From contig NZ_JAGGQP010000003.1 of assembly GCF_018613235.1 (NCBI RefSeq), positions 186,001 to 250,000 on the forward strand: 64,000 nucleotides of DNA. Direction: 5' to 3'. Below, piece by piece: positions 50,009-58,293 of this stretch. The DNA comes from Bacillus sp. ISL-41. Its GTDB lineage: Bacteria > Bacillota > Bacilli > Bacillales > Cytobacillaceae. Made by a program: the position numbers and the translations under genes. The notes under the pieces are model-generated. The model saw only the letters and a list, made by a program, of their open reading frames with translations, did no database searches and had not been told where the DNA came from. The first letter of the stretch is position 1, and each line of letters starts with the position of its first letter.

Positions 50009-50069
50009 TTTTCCCTCCTATTAACGATCCCCCTTTTCAGCTGACGCCGCCCGGTTTGTTTTAAAAGCA

Positions 50070-50106
50070 CAAAAAAGCCAGGGGCAGATGGCTCTGCTCC
50101 TGGCTT
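50070..50106 (-). terminator. Attenuator terminator in ABC-F leader
   Basis: AGCCAGGAGCAG (50105-50094) pairs with CTGCCCCTGGCT (50088-50077), followed by TTTTTT on the minus strand. It lies between the leader ORF and the ABC-F start, so readthrough is needed for expression. Confidence 0.82.
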
Positions 50107-50166
50107 CTGGATTCCTTGAATGCAAAGAGAGACTTAGCCTGCCTCCACATTCACCGAAACATATTC

Positions 50167-50322
50167 CTAAGCGGGAAAAGAGATGATCCTACCGTTTGTA
50201 TTTGATATTGAGCTGTTAAAAAAGGACATACGTATCCCGTTAGCAGCTGCAACAGCAAATTTTGCACGACAAAAATAAAGGAATTCATTCCAAAATCCGC
50301 GTACAAAAACAGTCTTGATCAT
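50167..50322 (-). CDS. Leader peptide of the ABC-F gene (51 residues)
   Basis: ATG 50322 with GGAGGTGAGGAGAG upstream, an excellent site. The peptide (MIKTVFVRGFWNEFLYFCRA at the head, NGRIISFPA at the end) is aromatic-rich and unlike known proteins. It sits about 60 nt before an intrinsic terminator and 160 nt before an ABC-F gene, the arrangement of ribosome-mediated attenuators in vga, vmlR and msr genes. Drug- or stall-arrested ribosomes on this frame would block terminator formation. A TTGCTA / TAAAAT promoter pair is visible about 80-50 nt upstream. Confidence 0.75.
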   Translation of the reverse strand: MIKTVFVRGFWNEFLYFCRAKFAVAAANGIRMSFFNSSISNTNGRIISFPA

Positions 50323-50402
50323 CTCTCCTCACCTCCGTTCAATAATAGTTAGTTTTATTTTACAATTCCATTATTATTTTAGCAAGTTTTTCCTAATTTG
50401 TT

Positions 50403-50560
50403 CCCGGTCTTATGATGAAATCGTAAAACCGGTAACATAAACAACGGATATGTACCCGGTCTCATGATGGACCAGTAAAACCGGGCATATAAACAAAGGA
50501 TATGTTCCCGGTTTTGGCGAGGAAAGGAACAACGGGCCACATATGTAAATGGCAGACTTC
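50403..50560. repeat. 52-nt tandem array (CCCGGTCTCATGATG)
   Basis: CCCGGT begins at 50403, 50455 and 50507, exactly 52 nt apart. Each unit has CCCGGT facing ACCGGG-like sequence 25 nt later and a shared AACAAAGGATATGT tail; the third is degenerate. Open frames across it are spurious. No gene lies between 50323 and 50842. Confidence 0.88.
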
Positions 50561-50842
50561 TTTCGCAAATCCCCTTGTTTCTGCTGATCACAACCCAATT
50601 GCCATATCCTATTTCAGCCACAATTTCTCCCCGTTAAAACCAACCAGCGCCAGCCACTGTTCCTGAGCGTTACTGCCTCATTTAATAACTTATCTCTGTT
50701 AATCACAGGTTTGATTAATTCCATGTCTGGTCTCTCACACTGACTTTTTTCAATTTTTCCCAGAACAATAATGTTGTATATAAAGCGTTTAAGCTAGCTT
50801 GGCTCACGGGTAAGGGATAACTAATGAAGGAGTGGGTGACAA

Positions 50843-51037
50843 ATGCTGAGACAACTGGAACTTTCTGATTACCAGCTCTGGATGTGTAAAAAGATAAAGG
50901 AAAAGTTAGCTGAAAAGCATGACTATATAAATAGCGCTTCCCGTTATCCAAATGAGTTTGAGGAACGGGAAGTCATATCCATAGCGCTAAGCGAAATGCT
51001 TATGAAATTAGATGTAATCGACAAAAAAGCGAATTAG
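50843..51037 (+). CDS. Small hypothetical protein (64 residues)
   Basis: ATG 50843 after GAAGGAGTGGG. Helical and charged (LSDYQLWMCKKIKEKLAEKHDYINSASRYPNEFEEREVISIALSEMLMKLDVIDKKAN), no membrane helix. Terminator follows at 51044. No family recognised. Confidence 0.78.
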   Translation: MLRQLELSDYQLWMCKKIKEKLAEKHDYINSASRYPNEFEEREVISIALSEMLMKLDVIDKKAN

Positions 51038-51043
51038 ATTAGC

Positions 51044-51066
51044 GGGGGCCATTGGCCTCTTTTTTG
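51044..51066 (+). terminator. Terminator after 64-residue gene
   Basis: GGGGCC-att-GGCCTC then TTTTTT. Confidence 0.8.
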
Positions 51067-51156
51067 TTGGCTGTTTTCGGAAAGATTTTTGTTGAAATCC
51101 TAAAGCCGATTTCAACGTAATATATGGCCATTTTGCAGGTCGGTATTAAGTTTGCA

Positions 51157-51251
51157 CGCTCTTTTCTCACAAAAGAGTCAACTTTGCGAAGAAAAATAGG
51201 TCATTCCATCCTATTTTGTAGACAATAGCAACAAAGTTTGAGAAAAGAGCC
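51157..51251. mobile_element. MITE-like element, family B copy 3
   Basis: GCTCTTTTCTC (51157) and GAGAAAAGAGC (51240-51250) form a perfect 11-bp terminal inverted repeat; inside lies AAAATAGG/CCTATTTT and AGCAACAAAGTTTG, the complement of the family's CAAACTTTGTTGCT word. 95 bp, the most compact copy. Confidence 0.75.
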
Positions 51252-51259
51252 TTTTTGTT

Positions 51260-51442
51260 TTATTGATCAAAATGATCCTGAGTTGAATTCTTCCTTCTCA
51301 ACTCCGTGAGGATCTCCGTCAACAATGCTTCCTGTCTTTTTGTGCTGGTGACCAGCATGACAAAAAGGACTATTAAAACGATAGGCAGACCGATTGAAAG
51401 CAATATCCCAAACAGGCCAAACAAACCAAAAAACGGCTCCAT
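51260..51442 (-). CDS. Small membrane protein (60 residues)
   Basis: Start ATG 51442 (MEPFFGLFGLFG) with GGAGGTG upstream. One long hydrophobic helix (LLSIGLPIVLIVLFVMLVTS) followed by a basic/polar tail (TKRQEALLTEILTELRRKNSTQDHFDQ). It follows liaR by 18 nt in the same direction, so it may be the last gene of the lia operon. Function unknown. Confidence 0.82.
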   Translation of the reverse strand: MEPFFGLFGLFGILLSIGLPIVLIVLFVMLVTSTKRQEALLTEILTELRRKNSTQDHFDQ

Positions 51443-51460
51443 ACAGTGCACCTCCCTTTT

Positions 51461-52093
51461 TTATTTTACGATAGAATGCCTGAATGCATAAATGACTGCC
51501 TGGGTTCTGTCCTGGACCTGGAGCTTGCTTAAGATATTGCTGACATGTGTCTTCACCGTTTTCAAAGCGATAAACAGTTCATCGGCAATTTCCTGGTTGG
51601 TCTTTCCCTCGGCAATCAGCTTCAAGACTTCCATTTCCCGCTCTGTCAGCTCTTCATGCAGCTCGACGTTGTTCTTCTGGCGCATTTTCATCATCATCTT
51701 TCCCGTCACTTCTGGCTCGAGCACTGGCTGGCCTGAGTATGTAACTCTTACCGCATTAGCAATTTCACTGGCTTTCGAGGTTTTCAGCATATAACTCGTT
51801 GCCCCGGCTTCGAGCGCGGGGTATACTTTTTCATCATCAAGGAAGCTGGTCACGATGATGATTTTCGCTTCGGGCCATTGCTCGATAATCTGCTTTGTCG
51901 CCTCGATACCATCCATTTCCTTCATGACCAGATCCATGAGGATGATATCAGGCCGCAGCTCGAGCGCCATCTCGACACCCTTCTTCCCGTTATCCGCCTC
52001 GCCGATTACCTCAATATCCGGCTGGGCCGATAAATACGACGAAACGCCAATCCGCACCATTTCATGGTCATCTACAAACACAACTTTAATCAT
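51461..52093 (-). CDS. liaR: Response regulator LiaR
   Basis: 210 residues from ATG 52093 inside the liaS end (8-nt overlap). Receiver domain with DDHE, phospho-acceptor D in IILMDLVM and K in MLKTSKASE; LuxR/NarL helix-turn-helix ([40 protein letters not shown]). Length and sequence match LiaR/VraR, which activates liaIH on cell-wall antibiotic stress. Confidence 0.94.
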   Translation of the reverse strand: MIKVVFVDDHEMVRIGVSSYLSAQPDIEVIGEADNGKKGVEMALELRPDIILMDLVMKEMDGIEATKQIIEQWPEAKIIIVTSFLDDEKVYPALEAGATSYMLKTSKASEIANAVRVTYSGQPVLEPEVTGKMMMKMRQKNNVELHEELTEREMEVLKLIAEGKTNQEIADELFIALKTVKTHVSNILSKLQVQDRTQAVIYAFRHSIVK

Positions 52094-53132
52094 TCTTCTC
52101 ACCCGCCACCACTAAAATTGGAACCTTGACTTCAAGCCTGGTCCCTTTGTTCTCGACACTCACTATCTTCAATGTCCCGCCGATTTCCCCCGCACGTTCG
52201 TGCATATTCTGGAGGCCATATGATCCTGCTTTTGCTTCTTCTACGTTAAAACCAATACCATCATCGACAATACGCATGATCACTTTATCATCGCGCTTGA
52301 TCAACAATACTTCGAGCTCTTCCGCCTTTGCATGGCGAAGCGTATTCGAAACAGACTCCTGGAGAATGCGGAATAAATGGTCTTCGACTCCCTTATCCAA
52401 CGGGAATGGCTCGACCTTCCACTTGATATCCATAGTGACTTTCTGCCTTAATTCGATCAATAATTCTTCGATTCCTTCTTGCAGGCATTTGCCCTTCAAG
52501 GCAACGGGACGCAAGTGCAGAAGCAGCGCCCTCATTTCGAGCTGCGATTGATGGATCATTTCCTCGACCATCTTCAGCTGTTTTGTTTCCCGGTCTTCGG
52601 AAGGGCCCTTTGTCTCATTGATCGCAGACATCAACATCGATGCCGCAAAAAGCTGCTGGCTGACAGAGTCATGCAGTTCACGCGCCAGCCTGTTACGTTC
52701 CTGTGAAATGATCTCCTGGATCCGCGACTCTTGTTCCTCTGCTTTTTCAGTCGCCAGCCGCTGTGACAGCATCGCTTTTTCAGAGATTTGCTTATGAAGC
52801 TTCCCTACTCTTTTTGAAATCGAGGAAATTTCTGCGTATGTCTGATTCGATTCAATTTCGGGCTCCTGTCCTTCTTCCAGCTGAAAAAGCCAGTTATCAA
52901 CCGTCCCAAATTGTTTTCGCCAGTATGTCCCAGACGCCATACCAAACGCGACACCCAACACAACACTAATGCTGAAGGTAAAAATGATGAAAGGAATATC
53001 CATCAGCTCACGGTTCCATAAATCAGAAAGCTTTGCTATAGGGAAAACAAGCACAAAAGACAAAGTCACGGCGATGAATAAAATAATTCCTAGAGTCAAT
53101 CCCCATAAGATTTGGCGCATCGCTGTCGTCAT
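52086..53132 (-). CDS. liaS: Sensor histidine kinase LiaS
   Basis: 348 residues. Two N-terminal helices with a very short outside loop (intramembrane-sensing kinase), HAMP, HisKA_3 with [19 protein letters not shown] (phospho-histidine in RELHDSV), and an ATPase domain ([26 protein letters not shown]). GAGGTG precedes the start; overlaps liaF by 4 nt. LiaF keeps it inactive until the envelope is perturbed. Confidence 0.95.
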   Translation of the reverse strand: MTTAMRQILWGLTLGIILFIAVTLSFVLVFPIAKLSDLWNRELMDIPFIIFTFSISVVLGVAFGMASGTYWRKQFGTVDNWLFQLEEGQEPEIESNQTYAEISSISKRVGKLHKQISEKAMLSQRLATEKAEEQESRIQEIISQERNRLARELHDSVSQQLFAASMLMSAINETKGPSEDRETKQLKMVEEMIHQSQLEMRALLLHLRPVALKGKCLQEGIEELLIELRQKVTMDIKWKVEPFPLDKGVEDHLFRILQESVSNTLRHAKAEELEVLLIKRDDKVIMRIVDDGIGFNVEEAKAGSYGLQNMHERAGEIGGTLKIVSVENKGTRLEVKVPILVVAGEKND

Positions 53133-53863
53133 ATGCGTTTCACCTCGATATTACCGACAAGCATCGAGGTGAAAATTTTCACTTTCTGCTCAGCGTCGTC
53201 ATAGCCAGGAGTTTGCACATACAGGCTCTGGTTCAGCACCTTTCCTTCCTCATGCTCAAACACTTCAGCAGAGCCAATGACTGACGAATGCCTGAGGGTG
53301 ACTTCCAAATCATATGGCACATACACTTTTACATTGCCAATGACATTACGGATGAAAACCACTGTTTCTCCCTTCGGCAGCACCGTCAGGCTCAGGTCGA
53401 TGACACTGTCGCCAATCCCTGTCTGGATATTGACATCGTTCCACTCATACACATGGGAAGGCGTTTCCTGATGTCCAAACAAACGATTTTTAAAAAGAGG
53501 AGGCTTTTCGACCAGCATTTCCTTCCTGTTTTCTTTTTCAGGCTTCTGTAAAACTGGCGTGATCACTTCCGGCTTCTTTTTCGACTGTGCAAATTGATAG
53601 GCAAGATAGATCAGTACCGCTAATAGAAAAAACCTGAACGTCATCATGCTGAAAACACTGCTCAGCAAAAAGAACAAACCTGCCCAGAATAGCAGTTTCC
53701 CAGGTTTCTTCGGCATCAAGGAGCGTCCGAAGTAGACCATCGCTCCGCTTGCCAGAAGGGAGAAAATCAGTCCTTCGTTAAAAAATGACACTTCTAGCAA
53801 AAGCAATATAAGTCCAGTAATCACAATCCAGCTGACATAATCATTTTTCATGTTGTTCAACAT
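53129..53863 (-). CDS. liaF: Cell-wall-active antibiotic response protein LiaF
   Basis: 244 residues. N-terminal four membrane helices and a C-terminal DUF2154 domain (IQTGIGDSVIDLSLTVLPKGETVVFIRNVIGNVKVYVPYDLEVTLRHSSVIGSAEVF). LiaF inhibits LiaS in the absence of stress. GGAGG before ATG. Part of the liaFSR run, separated from liaH by a terminator. Confidence 0.94.
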   Translation of the reverse strand: MLNNMKNDYVSWIVITGLILLLLEVSFFNEGLIFSLLASGAMVYFGRSLMPKKPGKLLFWAGLFFLLSSVFSMMTFRFFLLAVLIYLAYQFAQSKKKPEVITPVLQKPEKENRKEMLVEKPPLFKNRLFGHQETPSHVYEWNDVNIQTGIGDSVIDLSLTVLPKGETVVFIRNVIGNVKVYVPYDLEVTLRHSSVIGSAEVFEHEEGKVLNQSLYVQTPGYDDAEQKVKIFTSMLVGNIEVKRI

Positions 53864-53953
53864 GCTGTTTTCCTCCCTTCCCCTAGATTTATTTTAAAAA
53901 TGGAATATATGATAGAGGATTTTTATTATGAAGTCTTTTCGAGGTAATATCCG

Positions 53954-53978
53954 AAAAGGCGCAGCTGCCTGCGCCTCT
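53954..53978 (-). terminator. Internal terminator between liaH and liaF
   Basis: AGGCGCAG-gcag-CTGCGCCTTTT on the minus strand, in the 137-bp gap. It likely dampens readthrough from the inducible liaIH promoter into liaFSR. Confidence 0.82.
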
Positions 53979-54000
53979 ATAGAATACCATGTTTTGCCTA

Positions 54001-54645
54001 TCAAATAGTATGTGTTTCTTTATTTTTGAACTCTTTTTCGAGCTGGGCAATCCTGCTGTCAATTGTATTGCGATTATAGTTGTTGTTCACTTTCTCCTCG
54101 AGTTGGTCAAGGTAGTTTTCCATGTCTGCGAACCTTGAATAAGCTTGGTCAGAATATGGATTGTTATCGAGCACCTGGTCCATTCTATGGTGGGCGCGTG
54201 TTACATTTTCCCGGCCCATCAGTTCAAGCCTGCGGATGTGCATGTCTTTTAACTTATGCTTCATTTCTTCATACTTCCGCTCAAGCTCGAGCTGCTGCTT
54301 GACCGCATTTTCCTTTGCTTCCTTCAGCCTGGCTCCGCGCTCTTCATACTGCACCTGTTCCTGCTGTGCAAACTCCTGGAGGTCCGTTTCACCGGCTCTC
54401 ATCGCCACCTCTGATTGATACTTCCGTTTTTCGGCCATTTCAAGTGCTTGCTGATGTTCACGGGCAAACTGTTCCTTCAACTGTCCTTGGCGCTCGAGCA
54501 GCTTTCTGACCTTTTCTGTTTCCGCTTCACATTCGCGAAGATACTGATTCAACAACGCTATCGGATTTTTCTTTTCCTTCTGGTCAAGTGCCTCGTGAAG
54601 ATCTGCCATTACCGTGTTTTTGATTCTTGTTAATAGATTTGCCAT
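54001..54645 (-). CDS. liaH: Phage-shock protein A homologue LiaH
   Basis: 214 residues, almost wholly coiled coil (PspA/IM30 family): NLLTRIKNTVMADLHEALDQKEKKNPIALLNQYLRECE head, long charged helices and a C-terminal QLEEKVNNNYNRNTIDSRIAQLEKEF. LiaH forms ring-like oligomers recruited to the membrane by LiaI. AAAAGGAGAG before ATG. Confidence 0.94.
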   Translation of the reverse strand: MANLLTRIKNTVMADLHEALDQKEKKNPIALLNQYLRECEAETEKVRKLLERQGQLKEQFAREHQQALEMAEKRKYQSEVAMRAGETDLQEFAQQEQVQYEERGARLKEAKENAVKQQLELERKYEEMKHKLKDMHIRRLELMGRENVTRAHHRMDQVLDNNPYSDQAYSRFADMENYLDQLEEKVNNNYNRNTIDSRIAQLEKEFKNKETHTI

Positions 54646-54675
54646 TTACTATCTCTCCTTTTGATATTGATGATT

Positions 54676-55020
54676 TTATTTGTTATTCAATTGTGCCCAC
54701 TGCTTTTCAAAGTTGACGAAAGGATCGTTATCTTCGCGAATCACATCTTCTTTTTTATCCCAGTTCTTGTATACAAGGTACAGGACATAAGCAGCTGCGA
54801 TTCCCAGGATAGCCGGGACGTTAGAAGCTGTCGCCATCAAGATGACGAAGCCGGCGACTCCCCAGCCGATCTTTGCGGCAGTTGAATCTGTCTTTAAAAA
54901 TTGTTTGACGACGAAGTAGAGCACCAGCAGGCTGACCCCAAGTCCGACGAGCGGGCCAAGGTTTGAAATCAGCACCATGGCTGCAATGGAACCGGCAACC
55001 AGTAAACCAAATTTTTTCAT
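54676..55020 (-). CDS. liaI: LiaI-like membrane anchor
   Basis: 114 residues from ATG 55020 (MKKFGLLV, GGAGG upstream). Three short membrane segments and a charged tail (NWDKKEDVIREDNDPFVNFEKQWAQLNNK). Position 30 nt before liaH fits LiaI, the membrane anchor for LiaH. A LiaR box could not be identified with confidence in the 180 bp upstream. Confidence 0.85.
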   Translation of the reverse strand: MKKFGLLVAGSIAAMVLISNLGPLVGLGVSLLVLYFVVKQFLKTDSTAAKIGWGVAGFVILMATASNVPAILGIAAAYVLYLVYKNWDKKEDVIREDNDPFVNFEKQWAQLNNK

Positions 55021-55152
55021 GTTCAATTCCTCCTTATCTCTTATGATTACATCTTACCTTTCTGGCAAAACTTCAATAACGTGCCTGAGCTTGATTTTGC
55101 ACTAGGACCTGAGGCTTAGCTTGATACCGGACCATTCAATTCTGGGGCAACC

Positions 55153-55188
55153 AAAAAAATAACCCGGTCTCCATTAACCGGGTTATTT
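55153..55188. terminator. Terminator after CAP-domain gene
   Basis: AATAACCCGGT/ACCGGGTTATT stem; A run gives T tail on the minus strand. Confidence 0.88.
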
Positions 55189-55201
55189 CCATTCGTACTA
55201 T

Positions 55202-55810
55202 TTATTTTGCAATAAACATTTGCGTCCAATAGTGACCATAGTTGCCGCCGGTTACATGCCCGACACCAATATGGGTGTACGCAGGGCTAAGGATGTTCTT
55301 CCGGTGCCCAGGACTGTTCATCCATGATTGGACCACTTCATTTGGTGTTCTTTGGCCGGCTGCAATGTTTTCGGCAGCACTTCGGTAATTGATTCCGAAG
55401 CTCTTCATCATCGTGAAGGGACTGCCGTATGTGGGACTGGTATGGGAGAAATAATTTTTGTCTCTCATATCTGCTGATTTATATCTGGCGACCCTGGAGA
55501 GCTGCCAGTCAGCAGCAAGTGGCTTCAGGCCATTCTTGGCGCGCTCCTGGTTTGTAAGCTGGATTACCTGGCTTTCGATACTCTTTGTTGCTCTTATTGT
55601 AGGGATATTCACCCTCTGGCCAGGATAAATCAAATTTGGATTTTTAAACTGCGGGTTGGCGGCGATGATTTCGGAAAGTCCAACCTGGTACCTGACTGAA
55701 ATTTTCCATAGAGTGTCCCCGGGCCGTACTGTGTGGACTTGCTGGGCAAACGAAACAGTCGGGATGGCTATTACCATTAAAAGCAGAGCTAATATTATTT
55801 TCTTGAACAT
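55202..55810 (-). CDS. LysM-CAP (SCP-like) secreted protein, YkwD-like
   Basis: 202 residues. Signal peptide to about residue 22 (SFA-QQ), one LysM peptidoglycan-binding motif (HTVRPGDTLWKISVRYQVGLSEIIAANPQ), and a C-terminal CAP domain (LTNQERAKNGLKPLAADWQLSRVARYKSADM; FSHTSP; AENIAAG; HRKNILSPAYTHIGVG) with its histidines and glutamate. AGGAGG before ATG. Expected to sit on the cell wall or spore coat; CAP enzymatic function unknown. Confidence 0.93.
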   Translation of the reverse strand: MFKKIILALLLMVIAIPTVSFAQQVHTVRPGDTLWKISVRYQVGLSEIIAANPQFKNPNLIYPGQRVNIPTIRATKSIESQVIQLTNQERAKNGLKPLAADWQLSRVARYKSADMRDKNYFSHTSPTYGSPFTMMKSFGINYRSAAENIAAGQRTPNEVVQSWMNSPGHRKNILSPAYTHIGVGHVTGGNYGHYWTQMFIAK

Positions 55811-55930
55811 TTTCCATCCTCCTCACCTGATAGGATGAGAATAATCCAAGAAATTATACTTTATTATTTTTTTATAAGAAAACATCACAAGCACGTTGCA
55901 TATAGATTAATCAAGGGAGGAATGCGAATT

Positions 55931-56080
55931 ATGGGCTATCTTTGGGTGATGACCATTGGTTTTGTCATTTGTCTCGGTATAATCGGCGGCATGTTGATGT
56001 TCTTCATCACATCCGCTTTCAATTACGATGACGCCAGTCGGATCGATTTATTGGATACGGAGAGAAAGAGTAAGTCGTAG
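55931..56080 (+). CDS. Small membrane protein (49 residues)
   Basis: ATG 55931 (MGYLWVMTIGFVICLG) with GGAGG 10 nt upstream; longer frames begin without a site. One membrane helix (MTIGFVICLGIIGGMLMFFI) and a short polar tail (NYDDASRIDLLDTERKSKS). Terminator follows directly. No family recognised. Confidence 0.8.
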   Translation: MGYLWVMTIGFVICLGIIGGMLMFFITSAFNYDDASRIDLLDTERKSKS

Positions 56081-56086
56081 GATGCC

Positions 56087-56120
56087 AAAAGGCTGCCAGA
56101 ATGATCTGGCAGCCTTTTTA
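56087..56120. terminator. Terminator between 49-residue gene and stress-protein gene
   Basis: AAAAGGCTGCCAGA/TCTGGCAGCCTTTT. Confidence 0.92.
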
Positions 56121-56133
56121 TATGGCATGGTTA

Positions 56134-56700
56134 TTAAAAGTCGCGTGTGTTATCAAAACGAGTGTTGGCAGGGTTGTCCGAAGTCAGCGGTGCATCAACT
56201 GGGTTTCCAGTCCTAGTGCCATCAATCGCTGTAGTACGATCATTCAGGCCAACTCTGTTTTCGTCGCGCTCGACAACAACGAGAATCTTACCTTCTTTTA
56301 CATAGCCTTCGTAGCGTTCTGCTTCATCTTCCGGAATACCCATTCCGATCAGTGCTCCAGCCAAACCGCCTGCACCTGCGCCTACTGCAGCGCCAGTAAG
56401 TGTCGCAGCGATTGGGCCCGCAGCTACGATTGGACCGATTCCAGGGATCGCAAGTGCGCCGATGCCTGCCAATAATCCAGTAAGGCCGCCTAATACGCCG
56501 CCTGTTGCCGCTCCTGCAGCAAGACCTTCCTCAGTCTTTGTACCGGTAGCTTCGTTTACATCGTGAACCTCATCTTCGTTTTTACTGATTACAGAAATGT
56601 CATCGGTTGAGTATCCCTGTCTTTTCAGGTCCTCAACAGCCTGGATTGCGTCTTGCTCGTTATCATATACTCCAACAAGATGTTTTTCATGTTCAAACAT
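56134..56700 (-). CDS. General stress protein 17M-like (YflT domain)
   Basis: 188 residues from ATG 56700 with GGAGG upstream. The N-terminal 60 residues (HEKHLVGVYDNEQDAIQAVEDLKRQGYSTDDISVISKN) are the general stress 17M/YflT domain. A glycine/alanine-rich hairpin (GLAAGAATGGVLGGLTGLLAGIGALAIPGIGPIVAAGP) that resembles glycine-zipper membrane inserts follows, then YEGYVKEGKILVVVE. A consensus sigma-B promoter lies at 56738-56762, so it is a general stress gene. Confidence 0.87.
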   Translation of the reverse strand: MFEHEKHLVGVYDNEQDAIQAVEDLKRQGYSTDDISVISKNEDEVHDVNEATGTKTEEGLAAGAATGGVLGGLTGLLAGIGALAIPGIGPIVAAGPIAATLTGAAVGAGAGGLAGALIGMGIPEDEAERYEGYVKEGKILVVVERDENRVGLNDRTTAIDGTRTGNPVDAPLTSDNPANTRFDNTRDF

Positions 56701-56737
56701 ATTAAAAGCCTCCTTTAGACGAGTAGTCCCTATAAAA

Positions 56738-56762
56738 ATACCCACACACAGGAGGCGTAAAC
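56738..56762 (-). promoter_or_regulatory. Sigma-B promoter
   Basis: Minus strand: GTTTAC, 13-nt spacer, GGGTAT, against consensus GTTTAA-N12-15-GGGTAT. It lies about 40 nt before the stress-protein start. Confidence 0.85.
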
Positions 56763-56840
56763 CTTATGTCGAACGATTAACTGCTGATATGATAAACCAA
56801 AGAGACTTTTTTAGTTAAATTCGAAGCAACCCGAAATTTT

Positions 56841-57983
56841 TTAATTTCCAGCCTCAGTCAGTGCAGCTTCAAATTGCTCGATTATATCCTGGCTATTCTC
56901 GATTCCCACTGAAATCCTGACTAGTCGATACGTAATGCCAAGCTCTGCCTGAGCCTTTGGAGGCAGCGCGCGATGGGAGGTTTTCAGCGGATGGGAGACA
57001 GTCGTTTCAACTCCCGCAAGTGTAGGCACAATCTTTATCCAACCAAGCGATTTCAAAAACCTGTCTGTATCCACGTGTTCTGCCAGTTCAATTGTTACGA
57101 TGGCACCAAAACCTTTTTCACCTTCTGAAAATGGATAATATACCTTTGAAACATTCTGATGTTCCTTCAGACTGTCAGCCAGCAACCTGGCATTTTCCGA
57201 TTGAGCTTTCATTCTTAAAGCAAGGGTCTTCAACCCTCTGCAAGTCAGCCACGCTTCAAACGGGCTGAGGTTCGCACCAAGATTCACGATTCTTGCGCGC
57301 GCTTCTGCTATCAATACCTTCTTGCCAACGATAACACCAGAGGTAACATCACTGTGGCCTCCGATGTATTTCGTGGCACTGTGGACGACAAGATCGGCTC
57401 CTAGCAATAACGGGCGGACATAAAGCGGTGTAGCGAACGTATTATCAACTAATACAGTAAGATTTCTTTTCTTAGCCAGCGCAATGACGTCCTCCAATTT
57501 TTCAACACGGAGGAGCGGATTTGTGATGGACTCTGTGTAAAGAAGTTTCGTATTGGATTTGATGGCCTGCTCTACATTTTCTAGGTCTGCAAACGAGACA
57601 AACGTTGTTTCGATTCCAAAGCGCTCCAATTCAGCTTTCAGCATATGAAAACTGCCGCCGTAAACATCATCAGCCGCAACAATATGATCGCCATTCTTCA
57701 CCACTGCCAGGACACCAGCTAAAATCGCAGCCAAACCAGAGGAAGCTGCTGCCCCGTCTTCCGCAAGTTCAAGTGCCGCTAAGGATTGACCAAGTTCATC
57801 CGTATTTGGATTTCCAACTCTTGAATATAAATAATTTCCCTCTCCCTGATAAAAGCCCTCAAGCTCATCAAGGTCATTAAAGGTAAATGCTGATGTCTGA
57901 TAAATCGGTGTCGCCTTGCTCTTAATTCCTGTTTGCTTCTTATGTATGGAATGAAGTACTTCCGTTTCAAATTTTTTCGCCAT
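56841..57983 (-). CDS. PLP-dependent trans-sulfuration enzyme (cystathionine synthase/lyase family)
   Basis: 380 residues from ATG 57983 with GCAGGTG upstream. The Cys/Met metabolism PLP fold is clear: YSRVGNPNTDEL, ASSGLAAILAG, DDVYGGS, DNTFATPL, and the PLP lysine in HSATKYIGGHSDVTSG. The S-box leader ties it to methionine supply, so cystathionine gamma-synthase or lyase, or a methionine-salvage enzyme, is likely; the sequence alone does not separate them. Annotators often call it methionine biosynthesis PLP-dependent protein. Confidence 0.9.
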   Translation of the reverse strand: MAKKFETEVLHSIHKKQTGIKSKATPIYQTSAFTFNDLDELEGFYQGEGNYLYSRVGNPNTDELGQSLAALELAEDGAAASSGLAAILAGVLAVVKNGDHIVAADDVYGGSFHMLKAELERFGIETTFVSFADLENVEQAIKSNTKLLYTESITNPLLRVEKLEDVIALAKKRNLTVLVDNTFATPLYVRPLLLGADLVVHSATKYIGGHSDVTSGVIVGKKVLIAEARARIVNLGANLSPFEAWLTCRGLKTLALRMKAQSENARLLADSLKEHQNVSKVYYPFSEGEKGFGAIVTIELAEHVDTDRFLKSLGWIKIVPTLAGVETTVSHPLKTSHRALPPKAQAELGITYRLVRISVGIENSQDIIEQFEAALTEAGN

Positions 57984-58028
57984 TTGGTCACCTGCTTTTA
58001 GAATTTGTAGTATGGAAAAAATAATCAT

Positions 58029-58168
58029 AAAAAACCTCTCCAAATAAGGAGAGGTTACAGTCAGCCTCACTTATCTTCAGACTGCAATCTTCAGGAATTA
58101 GCACCTTTCATTTTAAACGATGGTTGCCGGGCTTCACAGGGCCTGTCCCTCCGCCGCTCTTGATAAGA
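58029..58168 (-). ncRNA. SAM-I riboswitch (S-box) with terminator
   Basis: Minus strand shows the S-box core: CUUAUCAAGAG (P1), GGCGGAGGGACAGGCCC, UGAAGCCCGGCAACC, then GAAAGGUGCUAAUUCC and GAAGAUAAG closing P1. The terminator AACCUCUCC-N4-GGAGAGGUU with T run (58030-58056) follows, so high SAM stops transcription of the PLP enzyme gene. Confidence 0.95.
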
Positions 58169-58293
58169 GTTATTTCGGTTTTAAAAATAGTTTAGATAGC
58201 TGAAGTATATCAGCATCCCTGGTTTATCGTCAATGACAGTTCACACACTGAAAACACTGGATTCACGCTGGAGACAGCTGGAAGATTGGCTGC

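Noticed and set aside
50379-50621. Frames of 60-80 codons over the 52-nt array
   Set aside because: They are by-products of a repeat unit that lacks stops in some frames; no start site.
55021-55150. A LiaR operator upstream of liaI
   Set aside because: Short GGTCC/GGACC words are present but no clear dyad of known spacing; not strong enough to annotate.
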